A DNA stretch of 53,986 bases, from contig JBCDGZ010000034.1 in the NCBI GenBank assembly GCA_038750655.1, positions 1-53,986 of the forward strand, written 5' to 3'. Positions within the stretch are counted from its first letter, which is position 1; every line of letters starts with the position of its first letter. Source of the stretch: JBCDGZ01 sp038750655 (lineage in GTDB: Bacteria; Bacteroidota; Bacteroidia; Chitinophagales; Saprospiraceae). Positions 8,092-16,723 of this stretch are shown piece after piece. The notes beneath the pieces are model-generated. The model saw only the letters and a list, made by a program, of their open reading frames with translations, was not told where the DNA came from and did no database searches. The position numbers were made by a program, and so were the translations under genes.

Positions 8092-10143
8092 CTACTCCAC
8101 CATAATTTCATCGACAAAGACCCAACAGGGCTGCCCTGCCCCAGGGTGCCAACTCGGATTCACCAGATTGCTCTTGACTGCCACCCGGACAAAGCGGGCC
8201 TGCTGCTCTTCAAAAGATTCAGAGAAGGTCTTGACCTCGGGAGGTTTCGGCGACTCGGTCATCGGATAGCTGTGGCGGCCGACCTCTTTGAAATTGCGAC
8301 CATCGCTAGAGACCGATATGGTCATCCCTTTGGGCTGAAAAATCCAGGAGTTGGTATCCTCTAGGGTGCTGAGGATGACCCGCGAAACCACCTTCGGCTC
8401 ACCCAGGTCAAGCGTAGCGGTGAAGTGCTCTTTCTCAAACCCCAGCCAATTGCCCTCGGTAAAAGAGGTAGTTCCCTTTTTAAAATCACAAAGCGATTTC
8501 GCCCCTTTGCCGGCGTAGCGATCGTTGGGCTTTTTGTTAAGGGCAATTTTGGTGGGTTGATAGCGGGCGCGGGCAAAGAGCTGGTGGGCCGGCTCACTAG
8601 TACCCCAGCCTTTCTTTTGTGCAATCACCTGAATATCGGCAGTTTGATTAATCACAAAGGGCCCCTCGTAGCGCTGGGCGGTCGAGTCAGGAGCGCTACC
8701 ATCCAGGGTATAAAAAATATCAACGTTCTTAAAATTGATTTCAAAGGCTACCTCCAGCGAATCTTTAAAAATGTCCTTCTCGGCGACAATCAGTGGCGGT
8801 TTGAGCTGTGAGCTGCCGAAGATCGACTCGTCAACTCCGGTGTTGACGCGCAGGCGCGGTTGCTGCTCTTCCAGACTAGCGATGGCGGTCGGGCTGACGT
8901 TGGTTCGCCAGAGGTAGAGCTTGCGCAGGGCCTTGAATTGGCTCAGATTGGCGAGGCCCTCGTCGTCGATCGCTGTATCGTAAAGGTTGAGGTTTTCGAG
9001 GTAGTCCAGGTTCCTGAGCTGCCGAAGGCCGACGCTGGTAATTTTGGTTTTCTGTAGGGATAATTTTTGCAAATGCGGTAGGTCATTGACCATCTCCAAT
9101 AGCTGATCGTCCAGGCTGGTATTGCTCAAATCAAGATGAATCAATTGCTCATCAATGCCTTCCAGTTTTTTGAGCAAAGAAGCATTGAGGTCCTGCCGAC
9201 CGCTGAGGCTTACCGCCAGAAAAGGCCGCTCCGCAGCCAATTTTTCCACCTTAATCCCCATCTGCTGTAGCGCGTTCACCTTATTCGCACTGGCCTCCTC
9301 CACTTCCAATCCCCAGACGCTATTATCCACCTGAGTGTAGCGAGCTAGTATGGTCTTAATGTCCTCCGGTTGCTCCATCGCCGCCACTTGTTTCTCAAAA
9401 TCTCCCCCACCATTAATCCACCACTCCAGCAAGCTGATCTCGCTTTCGCTCAACTGCCGCTTGCCCTTCGGCGGCATATGCTTTTTATCCTCCAAAGGCA
9501 GATGAGCTCGCTGCATCATCAAGCTGGCCCGAGCATCTCCAGCGACGAAAAGCGCCCCGCTTTTGCCTCCCTTCTGCAAGCCCTCCAAAGTCGACATTAG
9601 CAATTCGCCTTTCACCTTGGAAGGGTTATGACAGCTCACGCATTTGTCTTTCAGAATAGGTTGAACAAACTGAGCAAAAACCACTGCCTCGTCGAGGTTG
9701 TCCATAGGCGGAGGAGGAGCCGCTTCTTCTTGGAGCGGGGCCATCAGGAAATCACTACCGTGGGTCAATGAACCACCAAGATGCCCGGTAATGCCTAATA
9801 CGATCATCAGTACGGTGAAAGCGGGCATGAATATCTTTGACTTCCGTCGATGCAGAAGCAGAAGGACGACCGATAACAGCGCCGTAGCAATGCCCAACCA
9901 TTGGTGTTGATTGAGCAAGGTTTCCTCGTAACCGCCGTCCAGCGAGAGGGCGTAGCCGGAGAGCGCCGCGAAAATGGCAGACCACATTCCGATTTGCAGA
10001 GCAAAGCCTGTAGCAGATTTCAGGGTTTGGTAATTGGCCTTATTTCCCATCCATTCCATCAAAAAAGCCAGCACCAAAATACCAATCGGCAGGTGCAAGA
10101 TCAGTGGATGAAAACGACCAAAAAGTTGAATCAGCGTATCCAT
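8092..10143 (-). CDS. Membrane protein fusing DUF2231-like helices, c-type cytochrome, LRRs and a sugar-binding C-terminal module
   Basis: A protein of 683 residues with five visible parts. Residues about 10-125 hold four membrane helices of DUF2231 type. Residues about 150-240 are a PSCyt1 (planctomycete cytochrome c) domain with the heme motif CVSCH at 168-172. Residues about 285-440 are leucine-rich repeats (LIHLDLSNTSLDD, LQKLSLQKTKI, LENLNLYDTAI, LRKLYLWRTNV). Residues about 455-525 are a chitobiase C-terminal-like strand set (FYTLDGSAPDS), and the rest is an F5/8 type C-like domain ending PSWHPGAGQPCWVFVDE. The same two C-terminal domains end the next three enzymes or binding proteins upstream in the run except the CBM9-like protein. 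It probably sits in the inner membrane with the cytochrome and binding parts outside. Function unknown; electron transfer coupled to glycan sensing is only a guess. Confidence 0.88.
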   Translation of the reverse strand: MDTLIQLFGRFHPLILHLPIGILVLAFLMEWMGNKANYQTLKSATGFALQIGMWSAIFAALSGYALSLDGGYEETLLNQHQWLGIATALLSVVLLLLHRRKSKIFMPAFTVLMIVLGITGHLGGSLTHGSDFLMAPLQEEAAPPPPMDNLDEAVVFAQFVQPILKDKCVSCHNPSKVKGELLMSTLEGLQKGGKSGALFVAGDARASLMMQRAHLPLEDKKHMPPKGKRQLSESEISLLEWWINGGGDFEKQVAAMEQPEDIKTILARYTQVDNSVWGLEVEEASANKVNALQQMGIKVEKLAAERPFLAVSLSGRQDLNASLLKKLEGIDEQLIHLDLSNTSLDDQLLEMVNDLPHLQKLSLQKTKITSVGLRQLRNLDYLENLNLYDTAIDDEGLANLSQFKALRKLYLWRTNVSPTAIASLEEQQPRLRVNTGVDESIFGSSQLKPPLIVAEKDIFKDSLEVAFEINFKNVDIFYTLDGSAPDSTAQRYEGPFVINQTADIQVIAQKKGWGTSEPAHQLFARARYQPTKIALNKKPNDRYAGKGAKSLCDFKKGTTSFTEGNWLGFEKEHFTATLDLGEPKVVSRVILSTLEDTNSWIFQPKGMTISVSSDGRNFKEVGRHSYPMTESPKPPEVKTFSESFEEQQARFVRVAVKSNLVNPSWHPGAGQPCWVFVDEIMVE

Positions 10144-10182
10144 ATCTGTTATAATTAATTCAAGCTGTTATCGTAACTTGGG

Positions 10183-12294
10183 TTAATTAAAAAAAACTTC
10201 GTCGAGAAATAACCAAGCCTTTCCCCCTTTACCGGCGTGCCAGTCTGGGCAGCGACCCTGGTTGATTACTTTATACCGAATATAGTTGGCCTCTACTCCC
10301 TCTAGCTCTACCTGATGAGTCTTCACCTCGGCGGATGAACTGGCTTGCAGCTGCGGTAGGGTCTCCGAAAGCACTCGTTCGTATTTTTCCCCATCCATAG
10401 AAACTTCTACCGTGAATCCTTGCGGCGGAAATATCCAGGAGCCCGGATGGCTCAAATAGCGAATACCCAGCTGGTGAATCGCCTGTGGCGCCTTCAAGCG
10501 AATATCAAGTTCGGCGTCCACCCCCTCAAGGCCGATCCAATTGCCATCCCGAAAATCCACACTACCATTCGCTCCATCAACCAGCGTCCTCTTCCCCCGG
10601 CCCGCATATTGCGCCGCAGGAGCGGCCTGCAATTCTAAAGCAGCAATGTTCTCCGCTACCCTAACTTCTGCGCTCATTGGCTGGCCAATCGCTTGATCGT
10701 TTTGAAAAAGCTGGGCTCGCAGGGCAGTAGACTGAGTAATGGTCAGCGGCGCTTCGTAAGTCTTCATTGCTGCGCCGCCCTCCAGCTGATAACGAATTTC
10801 TACGCCAGGTAAAGCCCCGATCAACTGGGCAGTAACCGGAGCGCCCAGTTGATCTTGCTGAAGGCGGATATGAGGCTTTAAAAAATCATCACCAAAGGCT
10901 TCGATGGCCTGACCCAGTTGCTGATAGAGGCGAGTCTTTCGCTCTGCGTGTGCAGGAACCTCCGCCAGATTGCGCTGTTCCCAAGGGTCAGTATTTAAGT
11001 CAAATAACTGCGTATAGCTTTGCCCTTTAACAAAATTGTGGATGAGCTTCCAACCCGAGGCTTCGCGGATGGCTCGCATCTCTTTGGCGTGGGCCAGAAA
11101 AAGTTGTTCGCGCACAACGGCCTCTTCTTGCAAGAGCGCGGGAAGCAAACTCCGCCCTTCGACCGTCTCTGGAATATCCAGATGAAGCAAATCGCAGAGC
11201 GTCGGAAAAACATCGTACAGATAGCAAAGCGTAGAAGCCCGGCGGTTGCCGCGCAGTCCCGGAGCAGCCATAATCAGCGGTACCCGGACGCTGTGATCGT
11301 AGACACTTTGCTTACCCAACAGCCCGTGCTGCCCGACCGCCAAGCCATTGTCTCCGGCAAAAACGATGATGGTTTTCTCCGTGAGCCCTTGCGCATCCAA
11401 AGCATCCAGTACTCGGCCGATCTGCGCATCTACTTCGGAGATCATTGCATAGTAGGCCGCCAGCTCTTCCTTGACGATCGCTGCCGTTCTGGGAAAGCCG
11501 ACCAAGTTTTCGTCGCGGGTACGGAGGTGGCCGTTGTCGAAGGGATGCTGGGGGAGGAAGTTGGGAGGCAAGGCCAACTTCGCGGTATCGTAGCGTTGCC
11601 GAAACTGATCGGGAGCCTCCCGAGGGTCATGTGGTGAGGTGTAGGCTACGTAGAGGCAGAAAGGCGTTTGGCCGTTTTGTTGTTGGATAAAATTGACGGC
11701 AGCATCGCTGTACATTTCGCTCGAAAAGGCTTCGCCCTGCCATTGGTTTTCGGCCGCAAAGCGGGCGCTGGGATCAAAGTCCCAAAGTCGAGGTCGTCGG
11801 TGGCCGCCGTCCTTGGGCCAGTGCATGCCCCCGATAAAAATGTTGGCTCCATCGGTAAAACCTTCTCTAATTTTTGAGGTATTGTTGTGCCACTTTCCGG
11901 TAAAAAAAGTCTGGTAGCCTTCGGCACGTAGCAGCTCGGGGAAGGTGAGAAAAGGGAAATGTGCCTCGTAACTGGCCTGCCCTTGGTCGATGTAATCCTG
12001 GGGGATATTCATGTAGGGCTTTCCGGAGAGCAGCATAGCCCGGCTCGGCGCGCAGACGCCGCCGTGGTGGGAACCCATGATGTGGGCTTGGGTGAAGCTG
12101 ATGCCGCTATTGACCAGCCGATCCATATTAGGGGTATGAACGGCAGGATTGCCCAGTGCTTGGATCGTATTGAAGCGTTGATCGTCGGTGAATAGGACGA
12201 CGACATTGAGCGGCGGAGTACTTTGCTCTTGGCAGGCGGCGACGAGGAGCAGGAGGGTGCAGCCCAGGAGGAATATTTGACTTGCCCTGCTCAT
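10183..12294 (-). CDS. S1-family sulfatase lipoprotein with C-terminal sugar-binding module
   Basis: A protein of 703 residues. The N-terminus is a lipoprotein signal with C21 in LLLVAAC. The sulfatase domain covers about 28-470: metal-binding TDDQR at 36-40, and the formylglycine motif C81-A-P-S-R in VCAPSRAMLLSG, so it is a Cys-type enzyme that needs the anaerobic-independent FGE or an anSME for maturation; neither gene is in the window. Other marks are FTGKWHN and AGDNGLAVGQHGLLGK. The C-terminal part carries the chitobiase-C-like strands (about 485-550) and an F5/8-like domain ending PDWHAGKGGKAWLFLDE. It overlaps the CBM9-like gene upstream by four bases (ATGA), so the two are translationally coupled. 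It removes sulfate esters from sugars; which sugar cannot be read from sequence. Confidence 0.95.
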   Translation of the reverse strand: MSRASQIFLLGCTLLLLVAACQEQSTPPLNVVVLFTDDQRFNTIQALGNPAVHTPNMDRLVNSGISFTQAHIMGSHHGGVCAPSRAMLLSGKPYMNIPQDYIDQGQASYEAHFPFLTFPELLRAEGYQTFFTGKWHNNTSKIREGFTDGANIFIGGMHWPKDGGHRRPRLWDFDPSARFAAENQWQGEAFSSEMYSDAAVNFIQQQNGQTPFCLYVAYTSPHDPREAPDQFRQRYDTAKLALPPNFLPQHPFDNGHLRTRDENLVGFPRTAAIVKEELAAYYAMISEVDAQIGRVLDALDAQGLTEKTIIVFAGDNGLAVGQHGLLGKQSVYDHSVRVPLIMAAPGLRGNRRASTLCYLYDVFPTLCDLLHLDIPETVEGRSLLPALLQEEAVVREQLFLAHAKEMRAIREASGWKLIHNFVKGQSYTQLFDLNTDPWEQRNLAEVPAHAERKTRLYQQLGQAIEAFGDDFLKPHIRLQQDQLGAPVTAQLIGALPGVEIRYQLEGGAAMKTYEAPLTITQSTALRAQLFQNDQAIGQPMSAEVRVAENIAALELQAAPAAQYAGRGKRTLVDGANGSVDFRDGNWIGLEGVDAELDIRLKAPQAIHQLGIRYLSHPGSWIFPPQGFTVEVSMDGEKYERVLSETLPQLQASSSAEVKTHQVELEGVEANYIRYKVINQGRCPDWHAGKGGKAWLFLDEVFFN

Positions 12295-13460
12295 TCGCTC
12301 TTAGCAGTTATGGGGCTGAGTTGATCTAGTTTGCCATCGGCACGCATGCGCCAGCGCGTTTGTCGGTCGCAGCTTGGAGCGATAATTTCGAACCACTGTG
12401 GGCTGGTATAGAAGACAGGTTCCAAGGAACAATCCGCGTTGTCGATAGTGGGCAAGTTAAAGTCCTTTAGGTCATCGCTGTAGCGCTGATTTTTTTCGAA
12501 ATAGGCCAACTGTTGAAAATAAAGCTGCCAAAGGCTCCATTTGATGGCCTCTTCCGGCTGATCAACAAAAGCCTCTTCTCCCGCTCCTGCTTCCAGCGCA
12601 GAAAACTGCACATAGCCCCATTGCTCTGGCATGTGCATATTGATCTGTCCGGTAGGTGACCAGACCCAATTGTTCTCTGGCAGGCTGTTGCCCGTCGCAG
12701 CATCTTTGACCTTCACATATTCCCCTTCTTTAATTTCCATTGTCCAATCCACTCGGGAGAAATTGACCCGCCACTGCTCACCGGCCTTCGGCCCGCGCTC
12801 CTTTGGCGCCAGCTCCTTCAGTGCGGTCCAGGGAATAGCCATTTCCACACTCCAATACTGATCCTCATCGCTCGGATCGTTTAGTGTACCTTCAATGTGA
12901 ACGGCTGTTTTGATGTTCGGGATATTCCAGTTAAACAACACTTTAGGCTCCTCATCAACTCGATAAGGACGCAGCAACAGCAGCTCCCAAAGGGTGTTGA
13001 AAGCATTGACTTCAAATTCATAATAATTATGTCCATCTCCATCTGGATCGATAAAGATTTCGAAATCATCATCGTAATAAATCACTGCATCCCGCTGTAC
13101 CAATTTGGCCCAGATATGGGGTTCCTCCATTTGAGCGTAGAAATAAAAATAGTCCTTATCCCACAGCATCTTAGCCCGAGTCTCTAAAGCAGGTTTGGGT
13201 TTAAGATCACCTTCGATGTCAACAAAGGACTGGGTCCAGGGCGCTTTCTCCCAGGCTGTTTCTTGCTGCTTTCCATCGATGGCTAAAGGAGTCATCGTTT
13301 GGTAGCAAACATATTTTTCGGGGGCAAAAGGAATGGGGTGTTGGTAATCAACCATCGCAGCGGGCGGCCCAGCGGGCGAGTCCTGCTCTCCACAGCTAAT
13401 TAGCCCCAGTAGCAATCCTAAAAGGCCAATAATATTCCATCTTATTATCATATAACTCAT
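12291..13460 (-). CDS. CBM9-like carbohydrate-binding lipoprotein
   Basis: A protein of 389 residues. ATG at 13460 is chosen: it leaves a four-base gap to the gene upstream and begins a lipoprotein signal with C23 in GLISC; the frame extends upstream only to a TTG. Residues about 55-290 match the 'carbohydrate-binding family 9-like' fold, seen in LAIDGKQQETAWEKAPW, KMLWDKDYFYFYAQMEEPHI, DDDFEIFIDPDGDGHNYYEF and WRVNFSRVDW. Relatives are common in Bacteroidota and Planctomycetes beside glycosidases, and bind sugar ends or act as accessory proteins. A C-terminal tail of about 80 residues ending WRMRADGKLDQL is typical of the longer variants. It is coupled by ATGA overlap to the sulfatase. No catalytic residues are apparent. 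Confidence 0.9.
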   Translation of the reverse strand: MSYMIIRWNIIGLLGLLLGLISCGEQDSPAGPPAAMVDYQHPIPFAPEKYVCYQTMTPLAIDGKQQETAWEKAPWTQSFVDIEGDLKPKPALETRAKMLWDKDYFYFYAQMEEPHIWAKLVQRDAVIYYDDDFEIFIDPDGDGHNYYEFEVNAFNTLWELLLLRPYRVDEEPKVLFNWNIPNIKTAVHIEGTLNDPSDEDQYWSVEMAIPWTALKELAPKERGPKAGEQWRVNFSRVDWTMEIKEGEYVKVKDAATGNSLPENNWVWSPTGQINMHMPEQWGYVQFSALEAGAGEEAFVDQPEEAIKWSLWQLYFQQLAYFEKNQRYSDDLKDFNLPTIDNADCSLEPVFYTSPQWFEIIAPSCDRQTRWRMRADGKLDQLSPITAKSE

Positions 13461-13464
13461 CGCA

Positions 13465-14325
13465 CTACTCAATTAATAGTTCATCAATAAATAGCCAGGG
13501 AGGCGTCCCCTTCCCCGGATGCCAGTCCGGAATAGCCGACAGGCCCTCCAGCTCTATTTTTACAAACCGTACCGCCTCCGATGCAAAGGACAGGCTGATG
13601 AATTGCTGCCCTCCAGCTGCCTCTTCTCGGGGGGCCTCCAGCTCCTTCCGTCCAACGTCCACAAAAGTCTCTCCCTCCTCCGACACGGCGACCTTCATCG
13701 CCGCTGGCAAGAAAATCCAGCTCCCCGCATCCGCCAGCATACTGGCCGTCACCCTACGCAACGGGCGACGCTCCTCCAACTCCACCAGCGCCTCAATCGT
13801 ACCGCCAGCGAAGCCCAGCCAGGCCGGCTCTCGAAAATTGGTCGTCCCCTTCTCCAAATCCACCAACCCCGCTGCACCGCGCCCAGGATACTGTTCGCTC
13901 CCTTCCCGATTCAGCGTAATCTGCCGGACCGAGGGTACCTTACTGACCTCAAAAAACTGGGCAGTAATGATTTCGCTGGGTTGGCAGCAGGTATGGTAAG
14001 CGCGGGCTTGGAGTAAGGCACTTTGGTTTAGATCGATGGGCTGCTCGTAGCGCGGCGACTGCTCGGTAGGTGTACTGCCGTCTAGCGTATAGTGGATATT
14101 CACGCCATCGTAGTTCAGTCGGAGGCGCAGGATGTTTTGGTTTTTGAAAAATACCTGATCCGTATCAACGGAGGGGGCGGCCAGTTGGAACTCGCCCTCT
14201 TGAGCGTAGGGGGATTCAGCTGGGGTGCAGCCCAGTAGGAATAGCCCAAAGAGCAGCAGCCAGCAGGAGCTTTTAAGCTGTTCCCTAATCGTAGCGGAGA
14301 TCAAACATTGTTGTTGTTCCTTCAT
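13465..14325 (-). CDS. Lipoprotein made only of the chitobiase-C-like and F5/8-like binding module
   Basis: A protein of 286 residues with a lipoprotein signal (C33 in LFLLGC). Residues about 60-130 are the chitobiase/hexosaminidase C-terminal-like domain (VNIHYTLDGSTPTEQSPRY). Residues about 140-286 are the F5/8 type C-like domain (YPGRGAAGLVDLEKGTTNF, AWLGFAGG, GSWIFLPAAM, PDWHPGKGTPPWLFIDE). This is the same two-domain module that forms the tails of the GH20, the sulfatase and the membrane cytochrome in this run, here with no enzyme attached. It lies nine bases after the GH20 gene. A surface glycan-binding role, comparable to SusE/F-type proteins, is likely; the ligand is unknown. Confidence 0.85.
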   Translation of the reverse strand: MKEQQQCLISATIREQLKSSCWLLLFGLFLLGCTPAESPYAQEGEFQLAAPSVDTDQVFFKNQNILRLRLNYDGVNIHYTLDGSTPTEQSPRYEQPIDLNQSALLQARAYHTCCQPSEIITAQFFEVSKVPSVRQITLNREGSEQYPGRGAAGLVDLEKGTTNFREPAWLGFAGGTIEALVELEERRPLRRVTASMLADAGSWIFLPAAMKVAVSEEGETFVDVGRKELEAPREEAAGGQQFISLSFASEAVRFVKIELEGLSAIPDWHPGKGTPPWLFIDELLIE

Positions 14326-14334
14326 AACCCGCTC

Positions 14335-16680
14335 TTAGTAAATCTCCACTTCGTCTACAAACAGCCAAGCACTGTGGCCACCACCTTGCAGACCATCCGG
14401 AATGGTTCCAAAATTTTCGGCAATAATATTCATCGCTTCCACCCCTTGCTTAAGATCGAGGGGGATATCAATTTCCGCTACTTTAGTCTCGGTATTGATG
14501 TCCGTAAAAACAGTAGCATTATAAAAATCCTTACCCTTGGCATCATTAGAACAGGCGATAGTCACTCGTTTTGGCAGATAAATCCACTGCCCTTCTCCTT
14601 TAAAAAAACGCATCTTCACGCCCTTCACCTCCGTCTTTTGATCAAAGACCAACAGGGCATTCATATCCTTGCCTGCAAAGCCCAGCCATTCCTTATCACC
14701 GTAGCGTTCACTGCTGCCCCGAATGCCATTGAAGATCGCGCTGTGGCCTCCGGCAGCGTAGCGGTCCGCTGGTGCGTGGTTGAGCCGAAGCAGTCGCCCT
14801 ACGCCCTTGTGCAGCTCAATATCTCTGGCTGCCACTCGGCCTCGCTGCGCACCATCGACAAACCCAGCAGCCCGCAATTGGCTATTAGCACCCACACTAA
14901 TGGGGCCTTCGTAAAGGGTCGAAGTAGGGGTAGGCGAACTGCCGTCCAGGGTATATCGAATTTGCATGTTGGGTACATTGGCGGAGAGTTTTACAACTAG
15001 CTCGCCGGGCTTCGTCTCACAGTCGACATTGAGGTCGTAGACGCTAGCGGCGGCATTGATGCCGTAGGCCGTCAGGCGCTGAAAATGCACATCCAATCGT
15101 TGTACAAAGTCGTCAAAACTGCGCTGCTCCTTATCTGTCCAGCCCACCTCAGCAATCGCCATTGCCCGAGGATAGGTCATATAATCCAGCTTCTCTACAT
15201 CAGGGATGTACTCAGTCCAGACATTGGCCTGCAGTCCGAGAATATGGTGCTGTTTGTCCTCCGGCAGTTCTTCCGGTACAGGCTCAAAACCGTAGACTTT
15301 TTCCAGCGGCAAAAAGCCACCAATGGCCAAAGGTTCTTCCTCGTGTTCGGATTGGTAATAATCGAAATAGCAATGCGAAGTGGGCGACATCACGACATCG
15401 TGCCCCTGGGTGGCGGCGGCGATCCCACCTTCCATTCCTCGCCAGGACATAACCGTCGCATTGGGCGCCAGGCCTCCCTCCAAAATTTCATCCCATCCAA
15501 TCAACTGCTTACCTCTAGCATTGATCATTTTTTCAATGCGGCGAATAAAATAGCTTTGCAACTCATACTCATCCTTGAGGCCTTCTTTTTTGATGAGTTG
15601 TTGGCAAAATTCGCTCTCCTTCCACTGGGTCTTGGGACATTCATCTCCTCCGATGTGAATGTACTTGCCGGGGAATAAATCCATGACTTCGTTCAGTACA
15701 TTTTGCAGAAAGGCGAAGGTCTCTTCGCTGGGGCAGTAGACATTGTCGGAGACACCCCATTTGGTAAGAACTTCTAGCTGCTGGCCGGTGCAGCCGAGTT
15801 CGGGATAGGCAGCGATGGCGGCCTGGGCGTGCCCTGGCAGTTCGATTTCCGGGATGATGGTGATGAAGCGATCCGCAGCATATTCGATGACTTCTTTGAC
15901 TTGTTCTTGTGTGTAAAATCCGCCGTATCGTTTACCGTCGAATTGATGGGGCTGATCATTATAATGACCGACCAGGGTTTCTTTACGAAAGCCTCCAACC
16001 TCCGTCAATTTAGGATACTGCTTGATCTCCATACGCCAGCCCTGGTCTTCGGTCAGGTGCCAGTGGAAATAGTTGAATTTATGAAGGGCCAGAATATCGA
16101 TGTAACGCTTGACCGCATCGACATCATAAAAATGCCGGCAAACGTCGAGATGCATTCCTCGGTAGGGAAAGCGGGGTTGATCTTCGATCAGTACGCCAGG
16201 GATTTTGAAATTGATGGTTTCGTATTCGTAGGTTCCGTAGAGCCCAACGGGCATGAGCTGTAGCAGGGATTGCAGGCCGTAGAAGGCTCCCTGCGGTGTA
16301 CCAGCCGCCAATTCAATCTGCTCGCTATCTACTTTCAAGCGGTAAGCATCCCCCGCTATTGTGGCGTCAGAAATAATGTTCAAAGCTCCTTTGGCTGATG
16401 GCCCCTGTACGACCTCAAGCTTTTGCTCACTTGTAGAAGCCGCTAGTTTTTCGTTTAAATAATCGGCAACTTTTCCCCAGTCTGCTCCAGCTTCAGCGAG
16501 CTGAATTTTGGTAGTAGATTGGAGCAGAAAGCTATCCCCCTGAATACTCATTTGCTGAGGTTTGGGGATAATCGCAGTTTGCCCCTTAGGGGTCTTACTA
16601 CTGGGGGGCGTCGTGCAGGAAGCTAGCATAAGCAATAGGATAACTAAAGACGAAAAGAAAAATGGAATTTTATGAATCAT
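14335..16680 (-). CDS. GH20 beta-N-acetylhexosaminidase lipoprotein
   Basis: A protein of 781 residues with a lipoprotein signal (LMLASC at about 17-22). A GH20b domain (about 35-170) precedes the TIM barrel (about 175-520), which shows GMHLDVCRHFYDVD, HWHLTEDQGWRMEIK, PEIELPGHAQAA and the catalytic pair D346-E347 in HIGGDECPK. The family uses substrate-assisted catalysis to remove terminal beta-GlcNAc or beta-GalNAc. The C-terminus has a chitobiase-C-like domain (IRYTLDGSSPTPTSTLY, about 555-615) and the F5/8-like domain ending GGHSAWLFVDEVEIY. It follows the GHL10 gene by 43 bases. In this locus it would trim hexosamine from N-glycan antennae or chitin-like chains. Confidence 0.96.
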   Translation of the reverse strand: MIHKIPFFFSSLVILLLMLASCTTPPSSKTPKGQTAIIPKPQQMSIQGDSFLLQSTTKIQLAEAGADWGKVADYLNEKLAASTSEQKLEVVQGPSAKGALNIISDATIAGDAYRLKVDSEQIELAAGTPQGAFYGLQSLLQLMPVGLYGTYEYETINFKIPGVLIEDQPRFPYRGMHLDVCRHFYDVDAVKRYIDILALHKFNYFHWHLTEDQGWRMEIKQYPKLTEVGGFRKETLVGHYNDQPHQFDGKRYGGFYTQEQVKEVIEYAADRFITIIPEIELPGHAQAAIAAYPELGCTGQQLEVLTKWGVSDNVYCPSEETFAFLQNVLNEVMDLFPGKYIHIGGDECPKTQWKESEFCQQLIKKEGLKDEYELQSYFIRRIEKMINARGKQLIGWDEILEGGLAPNATVMSWRGMEGGIAAATQGHDVVMSPTSHCYFDYYQSEHEEEPLAIGGFLPLEKVYGFEPVPEELPEDKQHHILGLQANVWTEYIPDVEKLDYMTYPRAMAIAEVGWTDKEQRSFDDFVQRLDVHFQRLTAYGINAAASVYDLNVDCETKPGELVVKLSANVPNMQIRYTLDGSSPTPTSTLYEGPISVGANSQLRAAGFVDGAQRGRVAARDIELHKGVGRLLRLNHAPADRYAAGGHSAIFNGIRGSSERYGDKEWLGFAGKDMNALLVFDQKTEVKGVKMRFFKGEGQWIYLPKRVTIACSNDAKGKDFYNATVFTDINTETKVAEIDIPLDLKQGVEAMNIIAENFGTIPDGLQGGGHSAWLFVDEVEIY

Positions 16681-16723
16681 GGCGTTGGTTTATGCAGAAT
16701 GATTTCTCGAATGATTATTAATT

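Noticed and set aside
11020..11637. Plus-strand frame of 205 codons opposite the sulfatase
   Set aside because: Antisense to conserved sulfatase sequence and without any family resemblance.
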